Assembly (NCBI GenBank): GCA_913056365.1
Contig: CAJXLT010000006.1
Coordinates: 1-64,000, forward strand
Length of the DNA stretch: 64,000 nucleotides
DNA from: an uncultured Paenibacillaceae bacterium
GTDB lineage: Bacteria; Bacillota; Bacilli; Paenibacillales; K13
Reading direction: 5' to 3'
Position numbers and translations under genes: made by a program. Position 1 is the first letter of the stretch. Each line of letters starts with the position of its first letter. Positions 51,969 through 59,963 of the stretch are shown here, one piece after another. The notes under the pieces are model-generated. The model saw only the letters and a list, made by a program, of their open reading frames with translations, ran no database searches and was not told where the DNA came from.

Positions 51969-52082
51969 TTAGATGAATACAGTGCGCGTAATGATTACTA
52001 GCAGAATGAACAGTACCAGAATAGTGCCGGTAGTTGTGTAGCCTCCACCTGCACCGCAGCCTGCGCCAGCAGCGTAACCCAT
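51969..52082 (-). CDS. YjcZ-family sporulation miniprotein (37 residues)
   Basis: A tiny gene easily missed by length filters. AAGGAGGGGCTTGA precedes the ATG with ideal spacing. The product begins MGYAAGAGCGAGGGY, a glycine-rich, cysteine-containing head, followed by a single hydrophobic helix (TILVLFILLVIITRTVFI). This head-plus-one-helix design is the hallmark of the YjcZ/CotJ-type 'sporulation protein YjcZ' family of Bacillus and Paenibacillus, thought to sit in spore membranes or coat. A terminator hairpin lies just beyond the stop. It is convergent with bcp. Its function is not known. Confidence 0.88.
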   Translation of the reverse strand: MGYAAGAGCGAGGGYTTTGTILVLFILLVIITRTVFI

Positions 52083-52315
52083 TCAAGCCCCTCCTTCCTC
52101 AAACACAGGATACTATACTGTACGCAGACATGCAGCGATCGGATTGGACGTACTTCCTGCTGCAAGTGCCTGTTTCATCTTGACCGTGCTTCATGCGTGA
52201 GGATGCCTTGATACAATCTAGCAGCTGTTCGACACTATAGTATGGCAGCTATTACGTGGTCTCATCTGGAATTCAGCTGGTGCATGTTGCACGACTGCGG
52301 CAGCCCAAAAGCTTG
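52083..52315. other. Intergenic region before the deacetylase gene
   Basis: About 230 bases between divergent genes. I see no gene and no clear promoter for the YjcZ-type gene; CTATACT and GTACAGTATA words near 52112-52124 could belong to a sporulation-sigma promoter, but the boxes do not fit any consensus well. Confidence 0.35.
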
Positions 52316-52344
52316 TCATACTTGTCTATGTCTCCCCATATAAT
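52316..52344 (+). promoter_or_regulatory. Sigma-E-like promoter of the deacetylase gene
   Basis: TCATACT (52316-52322), 14 bases, CATATAAT (52337-52344). Both boxes and the spacer fit the mother-cell sigma-E pattern (-35 near TCATATT, -10 CATACAAT). It would start transcription about 33 bases before the ATG. Confidence 0.55.
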
Positions 52345-52384
52345 CTAGCAATTGGTTCAAATGACTAGGGCGGAGGCGTTATAG

Positions 52385-53806
52385 ATGAGAGGTCGGTCCA
52401 TTGCAAAAGTTGTCATTATACTCATGGCGGCAGTGCTCGTATTCCCTTGGTTGACTAGTGCGAAGGAACAAGTTTCAGCGAAAAAGAAGGAGACGATGGG
52501 GCAAGTGCTGGTTGGCAAGACTATCCATCATCCTCCGATAGACAGCGGGCGTGAAGCAGCACAATCGCCAGCAGCTGAGGGGCCGACGCTCGTTGAAGCA
52601 CCGCGGTCAGATGAACAATCGCGGCTACAAGCTGAGAAACCGCGATCAGTAGAATCGGTCATTGATACGCAGTTGTTATATAAGCGACTGGCTGCAGGAG
52701 ACCGAACGGGCGGCATGGAAGACGTTCATATAGGGACAGCAGCTTATGCAGAACCGGAGCAGCCGACCGTATATTTGACGTTCGATGACGGTCCGAGCCG
52801 TTGGACGCCGGACGTATTGGATATATTGCGTGAAGAACATGTGCCGGCAACCTTCTTCGTATTGGGACAAGCTGCCGAAGCGCGTGCAGATATCGTGCAT
52901 AGAATGGTGGAGGAAGGTCATGCGATCGGCAATCATACGTATAATCACAAGTATGAGGAACTGTATACGAGCTTTGCTGGCTTCTGGGAACAAGTAGAGC
53001 GAACGGATCGGATCTTGACTCGCTTGACCGGACAGTCTATTAGACTGCTGCGTGCTCCCGGCGGCACTTATACGAATTTCGATGCGTTTTACTTTTACTA
53101 CTTGGAGCGAGCAGGTTACATGGTTCACGATTGGACAGTCGATTCCGGCGATTCCAAGCGGATTGGCGTTCCAGCCGAGGAAATCGTGCGCAATGTGAAG
53201 CAGGCGAAGCTGACACATGAGGTAAATGTGTTATTGCATGACAGTGCGGGGCATGAAGCTACTGTTAAGGCGCTGCCAGCGATCATTCGCTACTACAAGG
53301 AGCAAGGCTACCGATTCGCGGTCTTGTCTGAACGTGTGAAGCCGGTAAGCTTCCGAATCGGGTCGTTGAAGTGGTCGCGCCAGATGAGCGAGGCAGAGCA
53401 TCTGGCAGCCCTGGAGCTTACGCGTCAGCTTGATTCGATGCGTCATCAGACATTAGTCGCTCAGGCTGAAGCTGCTACCGCCCGGTATGCTGTAGCTGCG
53501 GAACAACAACGGCTGCAAGGCTGGATACCTCTGCGCGAATGGGCCGCTTCAATGGGGGCTTCTGTCTACTGGGACGGTCCGGCCAAAACTGCAAGGCTGC
53601 AAGCCGGAAGCGAACAGCTGGAGCTGCGCACAGCAAGCGGTACCGCTGCATGGGACAACAACCGCGAGCATAAGCGACCGGAGGTTCAAGTGGCATACCG
53701 CTTCGAGCAAGATCATCTCTATGTGAAGCGTCAGGATGCTGAGAGACTGTGGGCAATGAAGGATACGGGAACCTTCGCCTATCAAATTGGCGGACTCATA
53801 GAATAA
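52385..53806 (+). CDS. Secreted polysaccharide deacetylase with Cu-amine-oxidase-like C-terminal domain
   Basis: De-N-acetylates a cell-wall or spore polymer. The 473-residue product has a signal peptide or anchor at 7-25, a linker, then a NodB domain (about 125-320) with VYLTFDDGPSRWTPDVL (catalytic and metal Asp pair), the His dyad in GNHTYNHKYEEL, RAPGGTYTNFDA, HDWTVDSGD and VLLHDS. From about 375 there is a domain of the 'copper amine oxidase N-terminal-like' type (WIPLREWAASMGASVYWDGPAKTARLQ), common in Paenibacillus secreted proteins. GGCGGAGG precedes the ATG. The sigma-E-like promoter suggests mother-cell expression and a role in cortex or coat formation. Confidence 0.92.
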   Translation: MRGRSIAKVVIILMAAVLVFPWLTSAKEQVSAKKKETMGQVLVGKTIHHPPIDSGREAAQSPAAEGPTLVEAPRSDEQSRLQAEKPRSVESVIDTQLLYKRLAAGDRTGGMEDVHIGTAAYAEPEQPTVYLTFDDGPSRWTPDVLDILREEHVPATFFVLGQAAEARADIVHRMVEEGHAIGNHTYNHKYEELYTSFAGFWEQVERTDRILTRLTGQSIRLLRAPGGTYTNFDAFYFYYLERAGYMVHDWTVDSGDSKRIGVPAEEIVRNVKQAKLTHEVNVLLHDSAGHEATVKALPAIIRYYKEQGYRFAVLSERVKPVSFRIGSLKWSRQMSEAEHLAALELTRQLDSMRHQTLVAQAEAATARYAVAAEQQRLQGWIPLREWAASMGASVYWDGPAKTARLQAGSEQLELRTASGTAAWDNNREHKRPEVQVAYRFEQDHLYVKRQDAERLWAMKDTGTFAYQIGGLIE

Positions 53807-53898
53807 AAATATCGGCTGCTTAGTCTATTTCCGGCATCGATCGGCAATGCTAGAACGAAGAAGCTTGCGAGAACCGATGGACAGGAGGAGATAGACCG

Positions 53899-54882
53899 AT
53901 GAATCCGGTTGACCCTACTATGTATATGGAAGAACCGCGTCAGCTCTTGGAGCGGGCGGCGCGGCAGATGGAGAAAGCAGTAGTCGGCAAGTCGAGCGTC
54001 ATATCTCGTATGATGCTGGCGCTGTTGGCAGGCGGACATGTGCTGCTAGAGGATGTGCCGGGCGTAGGCAAGACATTGCTCGCCCGTTCGTTCGCGCGCG
54101 CATTCGACTTGACGCACAGTCGTGTACAGATGACACCTGACTTGATGCCGTCGGATATTACGGGTTGTGCTGTTTATCATCCGAAGCGGGGCGAGTTCGA
54201 ATTCCGGCACGGGCCGCTCCAAGCGAATTTGGTGCTTGCTGATGAGCTGAACCGTACGCCGCCTCGCACACAGGCAGCACTGCTTGAAGCGATGGAGGAA
54301 GGTCAAGTGACAGCAGATGGCCAAACCTTCCGGCTGCCGTCACCGTTCATGGTTATTGCCACGCAGAATCCGCTGGAACACGAAGGCACGTACCGTCTAC
54401 CCGATGCGCAGCTGGACCGCTTCATGCTGAAGCTGTCGCTAGGTTATCCGAGTTGTGCGGCAGAGGTGGCCATGCTTAGCGCTCATGGAGGAGCGTTGGC
54501 GGAAGAGCGAATTAAGCCTCAGCTGAGCTGTGAAGAGCTGACCGCATTGAAGCGAATGGTCGGCCGGGTGCATGTGGATGAACCATTGAAGCAATATGCT
54601 GTTGAGCTGGCTGCCGCTACCCGGCAGCATCCGGATGTGCGCTTAGGCGCGAGTCCGCGTGCGACACTGGCGTTATTCCGAGCGGTACAGGCGTATGCCT
54701 ATATGCAGGGACGAACGTATGCGATTCCAGACGATATGAAGTCGCTCGTACCGGATATTTGGCAACACCGTCTCCTTGTTAAGCCAGAGGCTGCATTTCG
54801 GACTGGGCGCGCAGCGCAGTTGCTAGAAGATATATTGAATAAGGTGCCGGTTCCATCATACAGCCGGGCTGTCGGACAATAA
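53899..54882 (+). CDS. MoxR-family AAA+ ATPase
   Basis: Chaperone-like ATPase that works with DUF58/VWA-type partners. The 327-residue product has an N-terminal helix (LLERAARQMEKAVVGKSSVI), Walker A in EDVPGVGKTLLARSFA, Walker B LVLADELNRTPPRTQAALLEAMEE, sensor 1 FMVIATQNPLEHEGTYRLPDAQLDRFM, and sensor 2 in GASPRATLALFRAVQAYA, in the order of the MoxR/RavA clade. GGAGGAGA precedes the ATG. It is followed after 4 bases by the DUF58 gene and then a transglutaminase gene, the conserved three-gene order in this family. Confidence 0.94.
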   Translation: MNPVDPTMYMEEPRQLLERAARQMEKAVVGKSSVISRMMLALLAGGHVLLEDVPGVGKTLLARSFARAFDLTHSRVQMTPDLMPSDITGCAVYHPKRGEFEFRHGPLQANLVLADELNRTPPRTQAALLEAMEEGQVTADGQTFRLPSPFMVIATQNPLEHEGTYRLPDAQLDRFMLKLSLGYPSCAAEVAMLSAHGGALAEERIKPQLSCEELTALKRMVGRVHVDEPLKQYAVELAAATRQHPDVRLGASPRATLALFRAVQAYAYMQGRTYAIPDDMKSLVPDIWQHRLLVKPEAAFRTGRAAQLLEDILNKVPVPSYSRAVGQ

Positions 54883-54886
54883 GGCT

Positions 54887-56158
54887 ATGTGCGAGAAGAG
54901 TGGTTGGGGCAGACTGTCGATGTTATTGTTCATGGTCGGGTTTACAGGCTCCGTCAGTATATGGCAGGGTGGATTTGTCGCATGGTTTTTGTTCTTCGGC
55001 TCGCTGTTGCTGCTCATGCCGGCACTGATCGTACTAGTTACGACGTGCCGACTGGAAGGTGACCGGACGTTGGTGAACAACCGTGTGACGAAGCTGGTTG
55101 ACGTAACTTCGATTCGCTCAGGGGAAACAGTGCGCGTATGCTGGCGTATGCGTGTGGACAGTGTGCTGCCTATGCCTTGGTTGACGCTGTCCGAGACGTG
55201 GTACGATGCGGATGGTACAGTTGCTTATCAAGCAAATAAGCTGATGTTCCCATGGATGAGCAGGACGATCACTTGGACTTATGAGCTTCCCGTATGGGGG
55301 CGCGGTGAGTATGCTTCGTCTGGATTGTTGGCGGTGTCCGGCGACTTGCCAGGAATCGTGCTGTTGAAGCGGCGATTGTCCAGCTTGCAGCGTATTCTTG
55401 TCTGGCCTCATATCCGTAATGTCAGTCAGGGCGAGCTTGGTGAGTCGGCTGCCGCTGCTGTGCGCAATGCAGCTGTCGTGGCTGAAGAAGCTGACCCATC
55501 CGCAGAGCGGCGGCCCTACCGACCGGGCGATTCCATGCGCCGTATAGACTGGCGAGCCAGTGCTCGCGCTTCGTCTTGGCTCGTGCGCGATCGGGAATGG
55601 ACGAGCCCGTCAAGAATATGGATTATGGCGGACGTGGAGCGTGCAGCATATGACGGAGAGCGTGGTAGGCAACGCTTCGAAGCGGTGATCGAATTGGCGG
55701 CTTCCTTGCTGCATACTTGGGATGTCAGGGAGATGGAAGCTGTATTGGCAATAGCGGAAGCTGGTGATCTCATATATACAGCTGGCGGTGCGGCCCGTAT
55801 GGATGCGATGAACTCGCTGGCTTCTGCTGCGCCGAATGGCCGCAGACCATTCCACCAACGGCTGACAGCCTTGCTGGAATGGATAAGGAGCGGGGACCAT
55901 ATCATCGTGATTACACCGAAGCTGGATGAGGCGTTGTACAAATCTGCGAGCATCGTTCAAGAGGCAGGCGGACATATACAGCTATGGTTCCCGCAATGTG
56001 AGTCTATGCCTTCATGCCACAGCAGGTGGGAAGAATGGAACGGGCGTATGGAAGGAATGAACATCGTCCGATGGCTGAGCGGGTACACGGAGACAGGTTT
56101 GCCGCGGACGAACCTTCATCGAGGCTTGGATGATGCAAGGGGGGTCACCCATGCCTGA
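54887..56158 (+). CDS. DUF58 membrane protein
   Basis: The 423-residue product has two N-terminal membrane segments (about 10-26 and 28-50), a beta-rich extracytoplasmic region and the DUF58 signature RRPYRPGDSMRRIDWRASAR-ASSWLVRDRE (about 206-235). A VWA-like part follows (RIWIMADVERAAYDGERGRQRFEAVIELAASLL). Start ATG 54887 is 4 bases after the MoxR stop and shares its context. Its end overlaps the transglutaminase start by 8 bases, so all three are translationally coupled. DUF58 proteins are believed to be MoxR clients acting at the membrane; the actual process is unknown. Confidence 0.92.
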   Translation: MCEKSGWGRLSMLLFMVGFTGSVSIWQGGFVAWFLFFGSLLLLMPALIVLVTTCRLEGDRTLVNNRVTKLVDVTSIRSGETVRVCWRMRVDSVLPMPWLTLSETWYDADGTVAYQANKLMFPWMSRTITWTYELPVWGRGEYASSGLLAVSGDLPGIVLLKRRLSSLQRILVWPHIRNVSQGELGESAAAAVRNAAVVAEEADPSAERRPYRPGDSMRRIDWRASARASSWLVRDREWTSPSRIWIMADVERAAYDGERGRQRFEAVIELAASLLHTWDVREMEAVLAIAEAGDLIYTAGGAARMDAMNSLASAAPNGRRPFHQRLTALLEWIRSGDHIIVITPKLDEALYKSASIVQEAGGHIQLWFPQCESMPSCHSRWEEWNGRMEGMNIVRWLSGYTETGLPRTNLHRGLDDARGVTHA

Positions 56159-58349
56159 CTCGACTCGCAAAAGGGGCAGCAGCGCAGGGAACTGGCTATG
56201 TGCTGCTCTTTTGTTCGTATTGTTAACAGAGTGGCTGCGTCCGTTGTACGAAATTCCCGAGCTGACAGAGATGTATCAGTTGTCGCCGTTTATGGCGGCG
56301 ATCGGTGGGTTCTTGCTGCTGCATGTCCTTGGGGTGCCGTTCTTCTGGTCTCTAGTTCTCCATGCAATGATTACAGTAGGAGTCGTTGCTTATTTCTTCT
56401 ACGGAATGTGGATGTGGGAAGCTGCTTGGTGGCATACGTACTTGGCCCAGCTGCGTCTCGATCTGGAAGTTGTGCTGTCTGGCCGCATAGCGGAGTTGAG
56501 CGGGGAGAACCGCACTGTTCTGTTCCTCACAGGATGGGGTATGATCTTGTACGCTGTCTATACGATTATGGCTATGAAACGGCAGACAGCATGGTTCGTC
56601 ATTGCGACAATTATGTATTTGTTCGTGATGCAAGGATGGCTTGGGATTGATACGACATGGGGGATCGTTCGGGCAGCTACAGCAGGCATGCTGCTGCAGA
56701 TGGTCCTGACCGTATCCCGAGCGAACCGACAGCAGGGCGAATCTGCTCCCGACGACGCGACTGCGACACGTATCGAAGTGCCAGGACATTGGCTGGTAGC
56801 AGCGACCTTAGCGACATGCGTGTGGTTGGTTGCCGTCTTGATGTTGAGTCCGGTTAAACCGGATACATTGACGAGGTTTCCATTCCCCGAGGCTGCGCTT
56901 ACGATCAGCTCCAGCACATCTCCAGAAGCGTGGACAGGGTATTCCGGCCAATCCGACCTTCTCGGCTCGCCGGTGAAGCCGGATTCATCCATCGCGTTCA
57001 AGGCCGCTACTGAACAGCTGACTTACTGGCGGGGAGATGTCAGGTATACCTATACCGGCAGCGGCTGGGCAGATAAGGACGGCAAGGAAGCCGCTTCAGA
57101 CAGTGTGAATGCAGGAGCGCTTATGAGCAGGGAACGAAGCGAGCGGTTGGCCTTGCGTCACGCAGCTGAACAATCAGCAGTGCAGCAGCAGGAGGTCTGG
57201 CTTCAAGACCGCAGTCTGTATGGCGAGTGGTTCAGCGGCGGTGCGATCGTAGGCATTGCCGAGACGACAGACGAGAATGGTGAAGCGATCAGCAAGGAAG
57301 CGCGATTCGCCCATTACAAGATTCAGTCGATCGTGCCGCCCACTCCCGACTCCATAAGGTCAGATGCACGCTTGGATCAAGAGGAACGACCGATACCGCT
57401 TGAGGATGAATACCAAGCCGAGCAGAGCGCAAGGGAGAAGCAGCTTGCGCAGCAGCTGCCTGCAGACATCCCTGTACGAGTCGCTAATTTGGCAGCGATG
57501 ATAATCGGTGAGGAGCAGGATTCACTTCACGCTGCTGAACTTGTCCGAGACTACTTGCGGCGAGAATATGCCTATACGATGTCGGAGACGGCAAGACCTT
57601 CGGGGGATGCGGATTTCGTCGACCACTTCCTGTTCGAGCAGCGGCAAGGATACTGCGATCATTTCTCCACAGCGATGACCGTTATGCTGCGTACAGCTGG
57701 CATTCCCGCGCGCTGGGTAATGGGGTATGCACCGGGTGAAATGACAGGAGCAGAGAATGGAACGATGCAGATAACGGTGCGGCAATCCGATGCGCATTCA
57801 TGGGTTGAAGTATGGGATGAGCAATGGGGGTGGGTGCCCTATGAGCCGACACCTGCCTATGCAGCGGAGCTTGCTCCGGAACCAGTAATGGAGTCCGATC
57901 TTGCTGTTCCGGCAACCGCGCAAGTGACAACGCCGGAATTAGATTCAGGGATTGGCCCTTCTTATTCCATGCTGAAGATGGCGGCAGGCTACTGGCTGAC
58001 GCGCATGGTCAATGCTGCCGGAAGCTGGAATTGGTGGGCATTGTCTGGAGTGTCGGGTATAGGCGGTGCTGTGCTCATGCTGCTTGTACGAGGAGCGGTA
58101 TGGGTTCGGCGAACGAGCAAGCGCATGCATCAGGACAGCAGCAGGTATCCTGCTGATAGTCTGGAAGCATTGCAGGAGCAATGGCTGCATCTGGAACGGC
58201 GGCATGGCGGTCGCCGTCCAGCCGAGACGTTACTGGAATTCGTCGATCGCATCCCAACGCTCACTGCACAGGAGCGGAAGCGCTGGATCAGCTTGGCTGA
58301 ACAGTTGTATCGCTTATTGTATCAAGATGCTTCGCGATCTGCTCTGTAG
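56151..58349 (+). CDS. TgpA-like transglutaminase-domain membrane protein
   Basis: The 732-residue product has an N-terminal membrane block of about six helices (residues about 15-230), an extracytoplasmic region with a transglutaminase-like cysteine-protease-fold domain, a further helix near 615-650, and a cytoplasmic DUF4129-like tail (LEALQEQWLHLERRHGGRRPAETLLEF). Active-site motifs are QGYCDHFSTAMTVMLRTAGIPARWVMGY (Cys), QSDAHSWVEVWDEQWGWVPYEPTP (His; the third acid is Glu in place of the classical Asp, as often in TgpA). AAGGGGGG precedes ATG 56151. It completes the MoxR-DUF58-transglutaminase operon. Substrate unknown. Confidence 0.92.
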   Translation: MPDSTRKRGSSAGNWLCAALLFVLLTEWLRPLYEIPELTEMYQLSPFMAAIGGFLLLHVLGVPFFWSLVLHAMITVGVVAYFFYGMWMWEAAWWHTYLAQLRLDLEVVLSGRIAELSGENRTVLFLTGWGMILYAVYTIMAMKRQTAWFVIATIMYLFVMQGWLGIDTTWGIVRAATAGMLLQMVLTVSRANRQQGESAPDDATATRIEVPGHWLVAATLATCVWLVAVLMLSPVKPDTLTRFPFPEAALTISSSTSPEAWTGYSGQSDLLGSPVKPDSSIAFKAATEQLTYWRGDVRYTYTGSGWADKDGKEAASDSVNAGALMSRERSERLALRHAAEQSAVQQQEVWLQDRSLYGEWFSGGAIVGIAETTDENGEAISKEARFAHYKIQSIVPPTPDSIRSDARLDQEERPIPLEDEYQAEQSAREKQLAQQLPADIPVRVANLAAMIIGEEQDSLHAAELVRDYLRREYAYTMSETARPSGDADFVDHFLFEQRQGYCDHFSTAMTVMLRTAGIPARWVMGYAPGEMTGAENGTMQITVRQSDAHSWVEVWDEQWGWVPYEPTPAYAAELAPEPVMESDLAVPATAQVTTPELDSGIGPSYSMLKMAAGYWLTRMVNAAGSWNWWALSGVSGIGGAVLMLLVRGAVWVRRTSKRMHQDSSRYPADSLEALQEQWLHLERRHGGRRPAETLLEFVDRIPTLTAQERKRWISLAEQLYRLLYQDASRSAL

Positions 58350-58569
58350 CGGACATGGATGGATGTCCATTACAGGCTGTCTCACAACGGACATAGGTGA
58401 CCATTACAAGGCGTATGAGGCGCGTTTGCCAATGTAACGGTCGCGGATGACTGTAAGCGCTGAAAGGACTGGTCAAAACGACGGTTTTTTGCTGCTAGCG
58501 GTCATCGGCGACCGTTAAAAATCAAAAATGCGTTTTTTTTCGCTTTAATGGACACGAGTGACCGTCACA
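58347..58569. repeat. Array of five 22-27 bp palindromic units
   Basis: Units lie at 58347-58373, 58386-58408, 58433-58456, 58495-58519 and 58544-58569 around the theme TARCGG(T/A)C-A-N4-6-G(T/C)GACCRTTA; the first folds as GGACAT-ggatgg-ATGTCC, the fourth as CGGTC-atcggc-GACCG. Intervals between starts are 39, 47, 62 and 49 bases. The array starts at the last codon of the transglutaminase gene. A sixth copy lies at 40677. Confidence 0.7.
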
Positions 58570-58701
58570 GTGTGAACTGGCTGGTGCGGTCATTTCCGAT
58601 CCCCGCCGTTACTCTTTCCGTCCCGGATACTGTTGCTCATTCGAGTCCATTGCAGCATGCGCTAAGTAGCAGATTTCGAGCACGTAAGTAGTAACGATGC
58701 T

Positions 58702-58748
58702 TCGTACAATACAAGCAAATGAGGTTTGCTGCTAGCATATTTGTACGA
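58702..58748. repeat. Nested inverted repeat upstream of the cluster
   Basis: TCGTACAA (58702-58709) pairs with TTGTACGA (58741-58748), and within it AGCAAA (58714-58719) pairs with TTTGCT (58725-58730). A third word, CATACAAG, follows. It lies about 60 bases upstream of the promoter at 58809 and has no T-run, so it may be an operator or a structured boundary. Nothing else is evident in 58570-58808. Confidence 0.5.
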
Positions 58749-58808
58749 TATTTCATACAAGTGTCGCGTGTCACAATCCTCCGGTCAATTCACCAAGAAA
58801 ACTGAAAA

Positions 58809-58837
58809 TTGAAATTACGTCCATCTAGTAATATAAT
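58809..58837 (+). promoter_or_regulatory. Sigma-A promoter of the 58899 gene
   Basis: TTGAAA (58809-58814), exactly 17 bases, TATAAT (58832-58837). Confidence 0.75.
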
Positions 58838-58898
58838 GAATACACATAATACTGCAAGCTTCTAGCTATAAGATCAAACCGGCAAAGGGGGAATATTA

Positions 58899-59963
58899 AT
58901 GACGCAAGCCCGCAAGCGGCAGCTACCCATTGCGGAACCACCGATTCAAGGATTTCTTCATCATGCCTATACGTTGGCGATTGGCGCACATTATGCTGAG
59001 TTTTATCCTTGGTTCTACAGCAATTATATTCAATTAAGATGCTACAAGGACATCGCGAACAACATGCATCACGATTACTTGAATTTTTATAACTATGATT
59101 TGGCTAAGGACCTGTTCCCGTGGTTGACGATTGAGAAGATTTCCCGTGAGGTGTACGCGAAGGGGTTCGGCGATCTGTCGTCGTTCATCTGCGACTGTAT
59201 GGATTCTGATTATTATTTGTATCTGTTCGCCGATAAGTACTACCTGCCTGGACGCGATGAGTACCAGACCCGTCATTTTATCCATGATCATTTCTTCTAC
59301 GGTTACGACAAGGACGAACGGCAATTCGACTTCATCGGCTTCGACAACAGGGGGCTGTTCCGTAGAAGCCCTATTGCATTCGACGATCTTGATAACGCTT
59401 ACAATATGGCCAATCCGAGTCATAGCTGGCAGACGTATTTGTTCATGCTGAAGTATAATCCCAATTACAGATCAGCACTGGATTTGCAACTGGTCATCGA
59501 CCTGCTCGACGATTACTTGTTATCCCGCAATACTTCAGAGCGATTCCGTATGTACAAGCAACCAATCGATGCGGTGTTCGGGTTAGAAGTGTATACGAAG
59601 CTAGAAGAATATTTCGAGATGCTCGGGGCTGGTGAGATTAGATCGGACGTACGAGGTGTGCATCTTGTGCATGAGCATAAGAAATGCATGCTAGACCGCC
59701 TGCGCTACATGGAGAGCGAAGGGTTCCTGCATGCAAGCGATGAGCTGTCGTCTGCGTATAGTCAGATCGCCGCGCAAGCCCATTCGATGAAGCTATCCTT
59801 GATGAAGTTCGCGAGAATGAAGGACAAGGAGTGGGTGAAGTCAGTTCTCACACTCATTCAACAGATGAAGGCCTCGGAGAAGCTTGTCCTGGAGCAGGTG
59901 TTGGACAAGCTTCAAGCCCGCGAGACTCGAACGGCTGTTAGTTCCAGCGGTTCCTTAGTGTAA
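58899..59963 (+). CDS. Unknown protein, possible papain-like (BtrH-like) fold
   Basis: A 354-residue soluble protein of unknown function with a good promoter and the ribosome site AAAGGGGGAA. The first 170 residues are rich in Tyr, Phe and Asp (FYPWFYSNYIQLRCYKD, YYLYLFADKYYLP). The segment YQTRHFIHDHFFYGYDKDE, with His126, 129 and 131, then FDFIGFDN, resembles the His-Asp half of papain-like domains in BtrH-type and C39-like proteins of biosynthetic clusters. A matching Cys nucleophile is not obvious: Cys48, 98 and 100 are the only candidates. The second half is helical, ending in a coiled coil. Its 3' end overlaps the convergent dehydrogenase gene by 26 bases. An acyl-transfer role with the nearby carrier protein is conjecture. 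Confidence 0.6.
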   Translation: MTQARKRQLPIAEPPIQGFLHHAYTLAIGAHYAEFYPWFYSNYIQLRCYKDIANNMHHDYLNFYNYDLAKDLFPWLTIEKISREVYAKGFGDLSSFICDCMDSDYYLYLFADKYYLPGRDEYQTRHFIHDHFFYGYDKDERQFDFIGFDNRGLFRRSPIAFDDLDNAYNMANPSHSWQTYLFMLKYNPNYRSALDLQLVIDLLDDYLLSRNTSERFRMYKQPIDAVFGLEVYTKLEEYFEMLGAGEIRSDVRGVHLVHEHKKCMLDRLRYMESEGFLHASDELSSAYSQIAAQAHSMKLSLMKFARMKDKEWVKSVLTLIQQMKASEKLVLEQVLDKLQARETRTAVSSSGSLV

